Notes under the pieces: model-generated | Database searches by the model: none | What the model saw: only the letters and a program-made list of their open reading frames with translations | Told to the model about the DNA's origin: nothing | Assembly: GCF_003032475.1 (NCBI RefSeq) | Contig: NZ_CP028369.1 | Span: forward strand, 7,502,001-7,566,000 | Reading direction: 5' to 3' | Source of the DNA: Streptomyces sp. P3 | Lineage (GTDB): Bacteria; Actinomycetota; Actinomycetes; Streptomycetales; Streptomycetaceae | DNA: 64,000 nt | In this document: one piece after another, positions 24,151 to 33,384 of the stretch | Position numbering within the stretch: position 1 is the first letter of the stretch | Layout of the letters: the number at the start of each line of letters is the position of its first letter | Program-made: the position numbers and the translations under genes

Positions 24151-24972
24151 TCAGGCGGCCTTGCGGCAGAGGATCTCTCCGTGCAGAACGCCGAACCAGC
24201 CGTCCTCCCGCCGCCCCCACTCCCGCCAGGCCTGTGACACGGCCCGCAGCTGTTCCGGTGTGGCGTGCCCGCCCCCGGTGGCGCGCTCCGCGTACGCCGA
24301 GGCGACCGTGCGGTCGGCCCACAGGCCGCTCCACCAGGCCCGTTCCTCGGGTGTGCTGAAGGTCCAGGTGGCGGAGGTCGCCGTGATGTCGGTGACCCCG
24401 GCCGCCAGGGCCCAGGACTTCAGCCGGCGTCCGGCGTCCGGTTCGCCGCCGTTGGCCCGGGCCACCCGGTGGTACAGGTCCTGCCAGTCGTCCATGCCGG
24501 GCGAGGCGGGGTACCACGTCATGGCCGCGTAGTCCGAGTCGCGGACCGCGACGTAGCCGCCCGGCCTGGTCACCCGCAGCATCTCGCGCAGCGCCTGCAC
24601 GGGGTCGCCGACGTGCTGGAGCACCTGGTGGGCGTGGACGACGCAGAACGTGTCGTCGGGGTAGGCCAGTGCGTGGACGTCGGCGACCGCGAAGTCCACG
24701 TTGGCGAGCCCCCGCCCGGCCGCCGTGGCGCGGGCCTGCTCGAGGATCGCGGGGGCGTGGTCGACGCCGGTGACGTGTCCGTCGGGGACCAGGGCGGCCA
24801 GGTCGGCGGTGATGGTGCCCGGGCCGCAGCCGATGTCGAGGATCCTCATGTGCGGCTTCAGGGAGCCGAGCAGGTAGGCCGCGGAGTTGGCCGCGGTCCG
24901 CCAGGTGTGCGACCGCAGTACCGATTCGTGGTGTCCGTGGGTGTAGGTGGCGGTCTCCCGCGCCTTCGGCAT
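24151..24972 (-). CDS. UbiE/MenG-type SAM-dependent methyltransferase
   Basis: The 273-residue protein has a complete class I methyltransferase core: RILDIGCGPGTITADLA (motif I, near residue 47), VTGVDHAPAILEQARA, the acidic NVDFAVADVHALAYPDDTF, and VVHAHQVLQHVGDPVQALREMLRVTRPGGYVAV (post-I and motif III). The N-terminal YTHGHHESVLRSHTWRTA is characteristic of a Streptomyces group of unknown substrate. The start ATG 24972 has GAGGGG at six bases. The open frame continues far upstream only as an antisense shadow of the ABC-F gene. Confidence 0.88.
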   Translation of the reverse strand: MPKARETATYTHGHHESVLRSHTWRTAANSAAYLLGSLKPHMRILDIGCGPGTITADLAALVPDGHVTGVDHAPAILEQARATAAGRGLANVDFAVADVHALAYPDDTFCVVHAHQVLQHVGDPVQALREMLRVTRPGGYVAVRDSDYAAMTWYPASPGMDDWQDLYHRVARANGGEPDAGRRLKSWALAAGVTDITATSATWTFSTPEERAWWSGLWADRTVASAYAERATGGGHATPEQLRAVSQAWREWGRREDGWFGVLHGEILCRKAA

Positions 24973-25102
24973 GGCGTTCCCCTCTCGACTGCTCGGCGTA
25001 CCGGCCGCCCGGTCGCCCGGCGTCGTCACCGTACGCCACCGCTCGCATGATGAGACAGATCGTTCCACCATGTGGACGACCGGAGGGGGGCGGATATTCG
25101 GT

Positions 25103-25132
25103 TTGCCGCGGGTCGGGAGCGGCCCGCAGAAT
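25103..25132 (+). promoter_or_regulatory. probable leaderless promoter of the ABC-F gene (TTGCCG-18-CAGAAT)
   Basis: TTGCCG at 25103-25108 and CAGAAT at 25127-25132 are spaced 18 bases apart. The -10 ends eight bases before ATG 25141, with no ribosome binding site between them. The transcript would start at or next to the start codon. Confidence 0.45.
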
Positions 25133-25140
25133 GCCTCACC

Positions 25141-26760
25141 ATGGGACACCTGGAAGCCGCGCACCTCGAGTACTACCTCCCCGACGGGAGGGCGTTGCTC
25201 GGCGACGTGTCCTTCCGGGTGGGCGAAGGGGCCGTGGTGGCCCTGGTGGGGCCCAACGGCGCCGGCAAGACGACGCTGCTGCGGCTGATCTCGGGTGAGC
25301 TGAAACCGCACGGCGGGACGGTCACCGTCTCCGGCGGCCTGGGCGTGATGCGCCAGTTCGTGGGCTCCGTACGGGACGAGACGACCGTGCGCGACCTGCT
25401 GGTGTCCGTCGCACCGCCCCGCATCCGCGAGGTGGCGGGGGCCGTCGACAAGGCCGAGCACGCCATCATGACCGTCGACGACGAGGCCGCTCAGCTCCAG
25501 TACGCGCAGGCCCTCTCCGACTGGGCCGAGGTGCGCGGGTACGAGGCCGAGACGCTGTGGGACATGTGCACCACGGCCGCGCTCGGCATCCCCTACGACA
25601 AGGCCCAGTTCCGTCTCGTGCGGACCCTCTCCGGCGGCGAGCAGAAACGGCTCGTGCTGGAGGCGCTGCTGCGCGGCGGCGACGAGGTGCTGCTGCTCGA
25701 CGAGCCGGACAACTACCTGGACGTGCCCGGCAAGCGGTGGCTGGAGGAACGGCTGAAGGAGACCCGCAAGACGGTCCTCTTCGTCTCCCACGACCGCGAA
25801 CTCCTCTCCCGTGCCGCCGAGAAGATCGTCTCCGTGGAGCCGGGACCGGCCGGCGCCGACGCCTGGGTGCACGGCGGCGGCTTCACCACCTACCACGAGG
25901 CCCGCCGCGAACGCTTCGCCCGCTTCGAGGAGTTGCGCCGCCGGTGGGACGAGAAGCACGCCCAGCTGAAGAAGCTGGTGCTGAACCTGCGTCAGGCCGC
26001 GTCGATCAGCCATGAGCTGGCGTCCCGCTACCAGGCCGCCCAGACCCGGCTGCGCAAGTTCGAGGAGGCGGGGCCGCCGCCCGAGCCCCCGCGTGAACAG
26101 GACATCACGATGCGCCTCAAGGGCGGCCGCACCGGCGTCCGGGCCGTCACCTGCAAGGGGCTCGAGCTCACCGGCCTGATGAAACCCTTCGACCTGGAGG
26201 TGTTCTACGGCGAGCGGGTCGCCGTCCTCGGTTCCAACGGCTCGGGCAAGTCGCACTTCCTGCGGCTGCTGGCCGGCGAGTCCGTGGCGCACACGGGGGA
26301 GTGGAAGCTCGGCGCGCGGGTGGTGCCCGGGCACTTCGCCCAGACCCACGCCCATCCCGAACTGCTGGGCCGCACCCTGCTGGACATCCTGTGGAGCGAA
26401 CACTCGCAGGACCGGGGTGCGGCCATGTCCCGGCTGCGGCGCTACGAGCTCACCCAACAGGCCGAACAGGCGTTCGATCGCCTCTCGGGCGGGCAGCAGG
26501 CCCGCTTCCAGATCCTGCTGCTCGAACTGCAGGGCGTCACGGCCCTGCTCCTCGACGAGCCGACGGACAACCTCGACCTGGAGTCCGCGGAAGCGCTCCA
26601 GGAGGGCCTGGAAGCCTTCGAGGGGACGGTCCTCTCCGTCACCCACGACCGGTGGTTCGCCCGCTCCTTCGACCGGTACCTGGTCTTCGGCAGCGACGGC
26701 CGGGTCCGGGAGACCCCGGAGCCGGTGTGGGACGAACGGCGCGTGGAGCGCGCCCGGTAG
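25141..26760 (+). CDS. ABC-F family ATPase
   Basis: The 539-residue soluble protein has two ABC domains and no membrane segments, as in the ABC-F translation-factor family, some members of which protect ribosomes from antibiotics. The first Walker A is ALVGPNGAGKTTLLRL (near residue 37), with signature LSGGEQKRL and Walker B EVLLLDEPDNYLD. An Arg/Lys-rich interdomain linker lies near residues 255-320. The second ABC domain has VLGSNGSGKSHFLRLLAG, LSGGQQARFQ and ALLLDEPTDNLD. It is divergent from the methyltransferase gene. Whether it gives drug resistance or has a housekeeping role cannot be told from sequence. Confidence 0.88.
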   Translation: MGHLEAAHLEYYLPDGRALLGDVSFRVGEGAVVALVGPNGAGKTTLLRLISGELKPHGGTVTVSGGLGVMRQFVGSVRDETTVRDLLVSVAPPRIREVAGAVDKAEHAIMTVDDEAAQLQYAQALSDWAEVRGYEAETLWDMCTTAALGIPYDKAQFRLVRTLSGGEQKRLVLEALLRGGDEVLLLDEPDNYLDVPGKRWLEERLKETRKTVLFVSHDRELLSRAAEKIVSVEPGPAGADAWVHGGGFTTYHEARRERFARFEELRRRWDEKHAQLKKLVLNLRQAASISHELASRYQAAQTRLRKFEEAGPPPEPPREQDITMRLKGGRTGVRAVTCKGLELTGLMKPFDLEVFYGERVAVLGSNGSGKSHFLRLLAGESVAHTGEWKLGARVVPGHFAQTHAHPELLGRTLLDILWSEHSQDRGAAMSRLRRYELTQQAEQAFDRLSGGQQARFQILLLELQGVTALLLDEPTDNLDLESAEALQEGLEAFEGTVLSVTHDRWFARSFDRYLVFGSDGRVRETPEPVWDERRVERAR

Positions 26761-26772
26761 TCCGCGCCGTCT

Positions 26773-26812
26773 GTGCGGGGGCGTCCGTGCGGGGGCGTCC
26801 GCGCGGGGCAGT
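26773..26812. repeat. GTGCGGGGGCGTCC direct repeats
   Basis: Two perfect 14-bp units at 26773-26786 and 26787-26800, plus a diverged third, begin twelve bases after the ABC-F stop. No terminator-like stem is obvious. The remainder up to 27029 shows no gene. Confidence 0.7.
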
Positions 26813-27029
26813 CGTGCGCCCGTCGCGGCGCACCGTTCGCAGGTGCGCCGTCCCCCTGCGGCGGGGGCGACGACCTGCACGCAGGCCCGAGGGCCGGAAT
26901 GTTCGTACAGTGGAGGCAGAGACACGAGCTCCCCGATTCCCTCCCGGGTCCCGCCGCGAGGGAGTGCTGACACCACTCCCGGGCGGGTACCCGGACCGCA
27001 TGGACGAACACGACGAGCGGGGCACCACG

Positions 27030-27374
27030 ATGACCGGAGTCGACCCGGACCGGCTGGACGACCAGCAGCTGATGAAAGAGCTGGAGACGATCCACCGCAC
27101 GCGCCACGACACCCTGCTGTACGGCTCGAACGACGCCCTGCGCGCCCACAACGACCGCATGGCCCGGCTGGAGGGCGAGTACCTGCGCCGCAACCCGCGC
27201 CGGTTCGTCTCCCCCGGGCGCACCCGCGAGGGAGCCAGGGAACGTGGCGCCGGGCCGAACGGCGGCGCCCGTCAGACCTCGGCCGGGATCAGGGCCACCG
27301 GTGAGCCCGGCCCCGCGGCCACGCCCGTCGGCAAGTGGGGCCCGGGCACGGGGAGCGGCCCCGGCGGGGCGTGA
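27030..27374 (+). CDS. DUF6158-like small protein
   Basis: The 114-residue protein starts TGVDPDRLDDQQLMKELETI and continues HRTRHDTLLYGSNDALRAHNDRMARLEGEYLRR, a helical segment I recognise from a Streptomyces family of unknown function. The last 45 residues are Gly/Pro-rich and look disordered. ATG 27030 gives the usual N-terminus; ATG 27000 in the same frame would add ten residues. It is convergent with the DJ-1/PfpI gene. Confidence 0.7.
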   Translation: MTGVDPDRLDDQQLMKELETIHRTRHDTLLYGSNDALRAHNDRMARLEGEYLRRNPRRFVSPGRTREGARERGAGPNGGARQTSAGIRATGEPGPAATPVGKWGPGTGSGPGGA

Positions 27375-27435
27375 GCCCGCACCGGGACCGGACGGAACCG
27401 GATTCCGGCGGCGGCTCGGGGCCGTCCGCTGTGTT

Positions 27436-27978
27436 TCAGGCCGCCTCCTGCGCGAACACGCGCAGGTAGGTCTCGCAGAACGCCTCGAGGTCGTCCGGCT
27501 TGCGGCTGGTGACCAGCTTGCCGGGTCCGTGGTCGCAGATCTTCACCCGCTCGTCCACCCAGGTGCCGCCCGCGTTGCGGATGTCCGTCCGCAGGCTCGG
27601 CCACGAGGTGAGCACCCGGCCCCGCACGACGTCCGCCTCGACGAGGGTCCACGGCGCGTGGCAGATCGCGGCGACCGGCCGGCCCTGGTCGAAGAAGTCC
27701 TTGACGAACGCCACGGCCCTGTCGTCGGAGCGCAGGACGTCGGGGTTCGCTACGCCGCCGGGCAGGACCAGCCCGTCGAAGGAGTCCGCGGACGCCTCTG
27801 CGACGACCTCGTCCACGCCGAACGTGTCCGCCTTGTCGAGATGGTTGAACGCCTGGACCTTGCCGGGCTCGGTCGACACCAGAACGGGCTCGTGGCCCGC
27901 GTCGACCGCCGCCTGCCAGGGGTCGGTGAGCTCGACCTGCTCGACGCCCTCGGGCGCCGTCAGAAACGCGATGCGCAT
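27436..27978 (-). CDS. DJ-1/PfpI-family protein (type 1 glutamine amidotransferase-like)
   Basis: The 180-residue protein is of the PfpI/YhbO branch, whose members act as proteases, chaperones or deglycases under stress. The nucleophile cysteine lies in PVAAICHAPWTLVEA (Cys near residue 106, with the adjacent His). A conserved glutamate lies near the N-terminus in FLTAPEGVEQVEL. LVLPGGVANPDVLR is the usual strand before the nucleophile elbow. ATG 27978 follows GGACGTGGGAAAACC. The gene stands alone, downstream of but not obviously coupled to the reductase gene at 28183. Confidence 0.87.
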   Translation of the reverse strand: MRIAFLTAPEGVEQVELTDPWQAAVDAGHEPVLVSTEPGKVQAFNHLDKADTFGVDEVVAEASADSFDGLVLPGGVANPDVLRSDDRAVAFVKDFFDQGRPVAAICHAPWTLVEADVVRGRVLTSWPSLRTDIRNAGGTWVDERVKICDHGPGKLVTSRKPDDLEAFCETYLRVFAQEAA

Positions 27979-28182
27979 GGTTTTCCCACGTCCTTTCCGT
28001 GTCCTCGCGGCTTGATCCCTGTTCCCGGGGTCCTCGGGGGCTTCGGCAGTCCTCGGGGTTCCGCGAGGTTCCCCGGGGGCACGGCCCGTCCGCCGTGCGT
28101 AGACCACCGCGTACCCGAGGACAGCAGGCCGACACGGCCTCGGTGGGAGCCGGCTCTTCCGTTCGCTCCCGGCCCGGCCGGC

Positions 28183-29109
28183 TCAAGCCCCCTCGACGGC
28201 TCCGACGCCGGCTCCGGTCCGGGTCTCGAGCGCGTGCAGCACGGCCGCCATGTCCTCGCCGCCGTGCCCCTGCTCGACGGCCTCGCCGTACAGGGCGTGG
28301 CAGACCTCGAGGAGCGGTGAGGCCAGCCGGGTCCTGCGGGCGGCCTCGGCGATCAGCCGGTTGTTCTTCAGGACGTCGGCCGCGGCCGCCTGGACGCTGA
28401 AGTCGCGGTTCAGCAGTTTGTCCGCCTTCGTCCGGGAGACGGCGCTGGCCATCGGCCCCGCGTCCAGGACGTCCCGCAGCAGGCGCCGGTCGAGCCCGTG
28501 CCGGTCGGCGAAGTGGAACGCCTCCGTGAGGCCCGTGACCAGCGTGATCAGGAACAGGTTCACCGAGAACTTCATCAGCAGGGCCTCCGGCACCGCCCCG
28601 CAGGCGAATGTCTCCCGGCACAGCGGGCCGAGCAGCGGCCGTACGGCCGCCACGGCGTCCGCGTCGCCCGCCAGCATCCCCACCAGTTCCCCCTGCTCGG
28701 CGGGGACGCGGGAGCCGGACACCGGGGCCTCGACATAGCGGCCGCCCGCGGCCCGGACGTCGCCTTGAAGGCCGTCCGAGTACTCCGCCGAGGTCGTACC
28801 CATGTGCACGACGGTGCGCCCGGTGACGCGCGCCGCGAAGTCCGCCGTGCCGCGCGCGAGCACCGCGTCGACCGCGGCCTCGTCGGCCAGCATGAGGATC
28901 ACGGTCCGGGTCCGGGCGAAGACCTCGGCGGGGCCCGCCGCGACCTCGGCGCCTGCGGCGCACAGAGGGTCGCACCGGCCCGGTGTGCGGTTCCACACCA
29001 CGAGCGGGACACCGGCACGGGCGAGGTTGAGCGCCATGGGCTGCCCCATGACCCCGAGGCCGATGAAACCGGCGAGACCGGCGAGACCGGCGGATCCGAC
29101 GTCGTCCAC
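28183..29109 (-). CDS. NAD(P)-dependent beta-hydroxyacid dehydrogenase-type reductase
   Basis: The 308-residue protein belongs to the 6-phosphogluconate/3-hydroxyisobutyrate dehydrogenase superfamily. The Rossmann loop is [20 protein letters not shown]. The substrate motif is reduced to [21 protein letters not shown], and the catalytic lysine is in [19 protein letters not shown] near residue 180. Substrate is unknown. GTG 29109 was chosen because the Rossmann strand starts 13 residues later; the ribosome binding site is weak. The divergent TetR gene and the operator pair at 29169-29215 indicate repression by that regulator. Confidence 0.85.
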   Translation of the reverse strand: MDDVGSAGLAGLAGFIGLGVMGQPMALNLARAGVPLVVWNRTPGRCDPLCAAGAEVAAGPAEVFARTRTVILMLADEAAVDAVLARGTADFAARVTGRTVVHMGTTSAEYSDGLQGDVRAAGGRYVEAPVSGSRVPAEQGELVGMLAGDADAVAAVRPLLGPLCRETFACGAVPEALLMKFSVNLFLITLVTGLTEAFHFADRHGLDRRLLRDVLDAGPMASAVSRTKADKLLNRDFSVQAAAADVLKNNRLIAEAARRTRLASPLLEVCHALYGEAVEQGHGGEDMAAVLHALETRTGAGVGAVEGA

Positions 29110-29168
29110 GATGCACCGCGCTTTCCGCCGGGCGGCCGGCGGACCGCTGCCGCCGCAGCCGCCCCCGA

Positions 29169-29186
29169 CTATGACGGCGGTCATAG
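29169..29186. promoter_or_regulatory. TetR-type operator 1
   Basis: CTATGAC-GGCG-GTCATAG is a perfect inverted repeat in the divergent promoter between the reductase and the TetR gene. Its core TATGAC...GTCATA is repeated in operator 2, with centres 27 bases apart. Confidence 0.75.
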
Positions 29187-29193
29187 TAGTCCG

Positions 29194-29215
29194 CTCTATG
29201 ACGCCGGTCATAGAG
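29194..29215. promoter_or_regulatory. TetR-type operator 2
   Basis: CTCTATGAC-GCCG-GTCATAGAG is a perfect inverted repeat with nine-base arms, 40 bases upstream of the TetR start. It overlaps the likely promoter of the regulator, implying autorepression. Confidence 0.78.
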
Positions 29216-29254
29216 TGGGAGCCGAAGAACCGATCACGGCGGGGGAGGCGGGCG

Positions 29255-29887
29255 ATGGCGGTGTCCGAGCGGGGACCGCGCGAGCGGATGGTCTTCAGCG
29301 CCGCCCAGCTGATCCGGCGCGACGGCGTCGCCGCGACCGGCATGCGCGAGGTCGCCGCCCACGCGGGGGCGCCCCGCGGATCGCTCCAGCACTACTTCCC
29401 CGGCGGCAAGGAGCAGCTCGTCGACGAGGCGGTGGGCTGGGCGGGCCGGTACGCCGGCAACCGGATCGCCCGCTTCCTCGCCGCGCTGCCCGAGCCGACT
29501 CCCGGCGCCCTGTTCGCCGAGATGGTGGGGCAGTGGACGGACGAGTACGCGTCCGCCGGCTTCGCGGGAGGCTGCCCCGTGGCGGCCGCCACCGTGGACC
29601 GCGCCCGGACGGCGGCGTCCACCCGGGAGGCGGCCGCCGCCGCGTTCGCCGCCTGGACGGAGCCGGTGGCCCGTGCGCTGACGGACATGGGCGTGCCCGA
29701 ACAGCGGTCCGGCGCGCTCGCCACCCTCATGATCAGCGCCCTGGAGGGCGCGCTCCTCATCGCCCGCGCCGAGCAGGACGTACGGGCCCTGGAGGCCGTC
29801 ACCCGCGAACTGCGCCCGCTCCTCGACGCGGCGGCCGGTCCCGGCGCGGCCGGTCCCGGCACGGCGACGACGGGGCAGGACGGCTGA
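29255..29887 (+). CDS. TetR/AcrR-family transcriptional regulator (LmrA/YxaF type)
   Basis: The 210-residue one-component repressor has an N-terminal helix-turn-helix, [31 protein letters not shown] (about residues 25-57), typical of the LmrA/YxaF branch. The C-terminal half is a helical ligand and dimer domain with [13 protein letters not shown], ending in an Ala/Gly-rich tail. ATG 29255 follows GGGGAGG. It very likely binds the two palindromes upstream and controls itself and the divergent reductase. The inducer is unknown. Confidence 0.9.
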   Translation: MAVSERGPRERMVFSAAQLIRRDGVAATGMREVAAHAGAPRGSLQHYFPGGKEQLVDEAVGWAGRYAGNRIARFLAALPEPTPGALFAEMVGQWTDEYASAGFAGGCPVAAATVDRARTAASTREAAAAAFAAWTEPVARALTDMGVPEQRSGALATLMISALEGALLIARAEQDVRALEAVTRELRPLLDAAAGPGAAGPGTATTGQDG

Positions 29888-30076
29888 CCGCGGGGCTCCC
29901 GGTCGCCGGTCTGCCGGACAGCCGACTGCCGGACGGGAGTAATCGGCACCTCGGGCGTCCGCACCGCTGTCCTGCGGGTTCACCCGCAGACGTGACCGGT
30001 CGCCCGAACGTTCGCACCCGGCGGTTTTGCCGTTCCGGACCGCCGGCACGCGTGTCTCCTCGACCATGGACGAGAC

Positions 30077-30691
30077 ATGACCGCGCACCCGCTCCCTCCC
30101 GACTGCCGCGGCCTTCCGCACGCTCACGGCGCGGCCGGTACCGGAGCACCGTCGGCAGTCGGCCTTGCCATGACCACGACGGCCCTGGCCGCCGCCGGCT
30201 ATCACCTGGTCTTCGCGCGCACCGCGTCGTTCGCCGCCTGCCTTGTGGTGGCACTGGTCTGCTTCGCGGGTGCCCTGCTGCGGCCGCCCGCCTGCGGGTC
30301 GGGCACCCTGCTGCCCGACCTCGGCATCATGGTGTCCGCGCAGGTCGCGGCCTTCTGGTGGTTCTCCTTCGCCACCGCCGACCCCGGCCCCGTCGCCGAC
30401 CCCGTCGGAGGGACGCTCCACGAAGCCGCGGGCGGCGCGATCCATCTGGCGATGACCCTGGTCACGGTGTGCGCGCTGCGCGCCGCGGCACATTCGCGGT
30501 TCGGGCTCTCGGGCGTGGTCCAGTCAGGTCTGCGGAGCCTCTTCCGCCGCCTTCGGGCTCTGCTGTCCGCGCGGACGTCCACGGTCCCCGCCGTGGACCC
30601 GAGCCGCTTCCCGGGAGCCCGTCCTGCGGACGAACGCTGCCTCTCCGAGGTGCTGCTCACCGGCGCGTCCGGCCGGCGGGGCCCTCCCTAG
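30077..30691 (+). CDS. hypothetical four-helix membrane protein
   Basis: This 204-residue protein shows four hydrophobic segments: about residues 27-47 (VGLAMTTTALAAAGYHLVFA), 50-68 (SFAACLVVALVCFAGALL), 79-98 (LPDLGIMVSAQVAAFWWF) and 117-135 (AIHLAMTLVTVCALRAA). A basic, Ser/Arg-rich cytoplasmic tail follows. I do not recognise the family. The start has no strong ribosome binding site. It stands alone between the TetR gene and the acyltransferase gene. Confidence 0.6.
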   Translation: MTAHPLPPDCRGLPHAHGAAGTGAPSAVGLAMTTTALAAAGYHLVFARTASFAACLVVALVCFAGALLRPPACGSGTLLPDLGIMVSAQVAAFWWFSFATADPGPVADPVGGTLHEAAGGAIHLAMTLVTVCALRAAAHSRFGLSGVVQSGLRSLFRRLRALLSARTSTVPAVDPSRFPGARPADERCLSEVLLTGASGRRGPP

Positions 30692-30847
30692 CGCTGCCGG
30701 ACCGGTACCGCCCGCACACACGCGACACGTCACCGCACGCCGTCGCGCCGTAAGCCTCCCCCCGCAGGTCCGACCCGCCGCCCAGCTCGCACGACCCCGG
30801 CGGACGACGACCTACCTGCCGCGAACCAAAAGACCCAGGGACCCCCC

Positions 30848-31942
30848 ATGACGACTCCACGCATCGACATCGTGCACGCCGGCGAACTCACGCCGGGCGA
30901 CCTCGCCCTCTGGAACGAACTCCGACGCGCCGCCCCCGCCGCCCCCGCCAACCCCTTCATGAGCGCCGAGTTCACCCAGGCCATCGGCCGGGTACGCCGC
31001 GACGCCCGCGTGGCGGTGCTGCGCCGCAAGCGCCAAGCGGTCGGCTACTTCCCCTATCAGCGGGGTCGGTGGGGTCACGGCCGTGCGGTCGGCTTCGGGG
31101 TCTCCGACTGCCAGGGCGCCGTCCTGCACCCGGACGACGCACACCTCGACCCGCACCACCTCATGCGCGCCTGCTCCCTGAACGCCTGGGAGTTCAACCA
31201 CCTCGAGAGCGGCCAGGACCTCTTCCTGCCGTACGCGACGGGCCGGTTCGCGTCTCCCGTCGTCGACCTCGCCCACGGATACGAGGCGTACGCGACCCAC
31301 CTGCGCGCCCGCTCGCGCAGCCTGCTGAAGACGACCCGGGCCCAGGAGCGCCGACTGGCCCGGCATCTCGGCCCGCTGCGGTTCGTCCACGGCGAACGCA
31401 GCCCGGCGGCGCTGCGGACCCTCGTCGGCTGGAAGTCCGCCCACTACCGGCGCACCGGCCGACGCGACCCCTTCACCCAGCCGTGGATCGCCCACCTCAT
31501 CGCCCTGCTCGCCGACTCGGACTCACCCCACTGTTCCGGCGAACTCTCTGTTCTCTACGCCGGCGACAGGCCCGTCGCCGCCCACTTCGGCCTGCGCTCG
31601 CGCACGGTCCTGTCCTGCTGGTTCCCCTCCTACGACCGAAGCGTCGCCACCTTCTCACCCGGACGGATCCTCTACCTGCGCATGATCGAGGCCGCCGCCG
31701 CTTCGGGCATCCGGCTCGTCGACTTCGGCCGAGGCGACGCCGCCTACAAGAACTCCTTCAAGACCGGCGACCTCATGGTCCACGAAGGAGCACTGCGCAC
31801 GTCCGGCCCGGGCGCCGCCCTGCACTGGCTGCGCCATGAGCCGCTGCGGGCAGCCCACCGACTGGTGCGCGAGAACCCCGCCCTCAAAGGCGCGGCGGTA
31901 CGCACCCTGCGGGCCGTGGGCACGGTCCGGGGCTCCGCCTAG
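30848..31942 (+). CDS. GNAT/BioF2-like (FemAB/CelD-type) acyltransferase
   Basis: The 364-residue protein resembles BioF2-like acetyltransferases found in polysaccharide or cell-envelope loci. Features include PFMSAEFTQAIGRVRRDARVAVL and LRARSRSLLKTTRAQERRLA. The GNAT-like core is LSVLYAGDRPVAAHFGLRSRTVLSCWFPSYD, followed by GIRLVDFGRGDAAYKNSFKTGD (about residues 285-308), a hallmark of the family. There is no signal peptide. It probably modifies a glycan or lipid-linked intermediate, but no neighbouring pathway genes are visible. Confidence 0.82.
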   Translation: MTTPRIDIVHAGELTPGDLALWNELRRAAPAAPANPFMSAEFTQAIGRVRRDARVAVLRRKRQAVGYFPYQRGRWGHGRAVGFGVSDCQGAVLHPDDAHLDPHHLMRACSLNAWEFNHLESGQDLFLPYATGRFASPVVDLAHGYEAYATHLRARSRSLLKTTRAQERRLARHLGPLRFVHGERSPAALRTLVGWKSAHYRRTGRRDPFTQPWIAHLIALLADSDSPHCSGELSVLYAGDRPVAAHFGLRSRTVLSCWFPSYDRSVATFSPGRILYLRMIEAAAASGIRLVDFGRGDAAYKNSFKTGDLMVHEGALRTSGPGAALHWLRHEPLRAAHRLVRENPALKGAAVRTLRAVGTVRGSA

Positions 31943-32105
31943 CGTGCTTCCGCGGCGGACCGGGAGAGCCTCCTCGGGCGCGGGGAACCCTGACGGGATC
32001 TCCCTCTTTCCTCCAGTCACACCGCTGCCTCAGGAGAGCAACGCTTGCCCGCCACCTCGACGGACCCCTCGGGGCACGGTCCCCGGCCATCAGGCCCAGC
32101 CCCTG

Positions 32106-32312
32106 CCCCAGTACGAACTCGACCCCCTGCTGCACCACCTGGGCCTGCCCGGCCCGGTGAGCCACGCGATCGCGTTCGCGGTGGCGATGACCGTGGTCGT
32201 CTTCCTGCGCATGGCGGTCGGCGAAATGGCCCCCACGTCCTGGGCCATCGCCCGCCCGGAGCGATCGGCGATGCTGCTCGCACCGGCCTTCCGCGGCGCG
32301 GCGGCACTCTGA
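32106..32312 (+). pseudogene. remnant of a CNNM/HlyC-type transmembrane transporter-domain gene
   Basis: A 68-codon stretch reads PQYELDPLLHHLGLPGPVSH, then AIAFAVAMTVVVFLRMAVGE, then MAPTSWAIARPERSAMLLA, and soon stops. This matches the middle of the DUF21/CNNM membrane domain in CorC/HlyC-type ion transporters, including the VVGEMAPKSWA-like signature. The protein's beginning, the rest of the membrane domain and the CBS domains are missing on both sides. It is a gene remnant at the edge of the accessory islet. Confidence 0.65.
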
Positions 32313-32433
32313 CCGGGGGACGGCCGCAGGGCCGGGTCCCGGCATGGGCCGGCCCTGCAGCAGGTGCCCTTCGAGCCGAAGAGATGATGTCGTGCGCCGC
32401 GCGCGCCCTTCCCGGTGGTGGCCCGGGGCCTCG

Positions 32434-33384
32434 TCATCGACGGGCGGCGCGCGTCTCCCGCGGACTCATGCCGTAGACCGCCTTGAAGGCGTGGCTGAAG
32501 TGGGCTGGGTCCGCGATACCCCAGCGCCCCCCGATGGCCGCGATCGGAAGGTGGTCCATGGCCGGATCGTCGAGATCGCGTCGGCACCGGGCGAGCCGTT
32601 GTTCCCGGATCCAGCCCGAGACGGTGTACCCACGCGCGGCCATCAACTTGTAAAGATAGCGGCGGGAGATGCGGTGTGCGGCCGCGATCTCCTCGGGGCT
32701 GAGTCCGGGGTCGGAGAGCCGCCGATCCATGTAGACCAGGACCCGCTCCGTGAGCCGCTCCGGGCCGTCCTCCCGGTGGGACCCATCTGCATCGGCGTGC
32801 TCCGCGAGCAGGGTTCCGATCAGGTCGACCACGTTCTCGGCGATCCGGGGCACGCTCTGGGCCTCCAGGTGCGCCATCTGCCGCGCCAGCCCGCGCAGGA
32901 ACGGCAGTACCACCTGGCCGAGGCCGGCCTGGCACGACACCGTGGTCGCCGTCACCCGCGCCAGATCACGCTCCGCCAACTGAAGCATCGCCCGCGGGAA
33001 CATCAGTACGAGTCCGGTGTGGGAACGGTCGAGTTCGTAGGTGAAGGGGCGACGGGTGTCGTAGACGACCAGCTCACCCGGCCCCACGAGCGCTTGACGG
33101 TCCCTCTGGGTGAGCAGGCCCTGCCCGGTGAGCTGCAGGGTGAGCTGGAAGAGGTCAGCGGCGTCAGAGGTGATGTGCCGACGGGTGCGCGCGATGCTGT
33201 GCGGTGCGGCCGAGATGACTGACATCTGTACCCGGCCAGCCCTCAGCGTGTGCAGCGACGCACTGAAGGCTGCGCTCTCACGCGGCAGGACCTCCAAGGG
33301 CACGAGGTTCTTGCTCACGGCGTCCCGCCAGCATTCCAGTCGCTCGATGGCCGTGCCTTCGCTCGGCGTCGTGATCCGGGGCAT
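32434..33384 (-). CDS. AraC-family transcriptional regulator
   Basis: The 316-residue regulator has an N-terminal AraC-binding-like region (about residues 20-180, including DLFQLTLQLTGQGLLTQ and LVVYDTRRPFTYEL) that senses an unknown ligand. The C-terminal AraC double helix-turn-helix covers about residues 215-313, with SPEEIAAAHRISRRYLYKLM and the second motif WGIADPAHFSHAFKAVYGMSPRE. ATG 33384 has GGAGGAG at good spacing. It is divergent from the flavin monooxygenase pair, so it probably activates those genes. Confidence 0.9.
   Translation of the reverse strand: MPRITTPSEGTAIERLECWRDAVSKNLVPLEVLPRESAAFSASLHTLRAGRVQMSVISAAPHSIARTRRHITSDAADLFQLTLQLTGQGLLTQRDRQALVGPGELVVYDTRRPFTYELDRSHTGLVLMFPRAMLQLAERDLARVTATTVSCQAGLGQVVLPFLRGLARQMAHLEAQSVPRIAENVVDLIGTLLAEHADADGSHREDGPERLTERVLVYMDRRLSDPGLSPEEIAAAHRISRRYLYKLMAARGYTVSGWIREQRLARCRRDLDDPAMDHLPIAAIGGRWGIADPAHFSHAFKAVYGMSPRETRAARR

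Noticed and set aside
24151..26976. A 941-codon minus-strand open frame covering the methyltransferase and the ABC-F gene
   Set aside because: Only the part up to 24972 has protein character and a ribosome binding site; the rest is antisense to the clearly real ABC-F gene.
30012..30022. CCGAACGTTCG as a second SOS box
   Set aside because: GAAC and GTTC are not separated by four bases, so it does not fit the LexA consensus.
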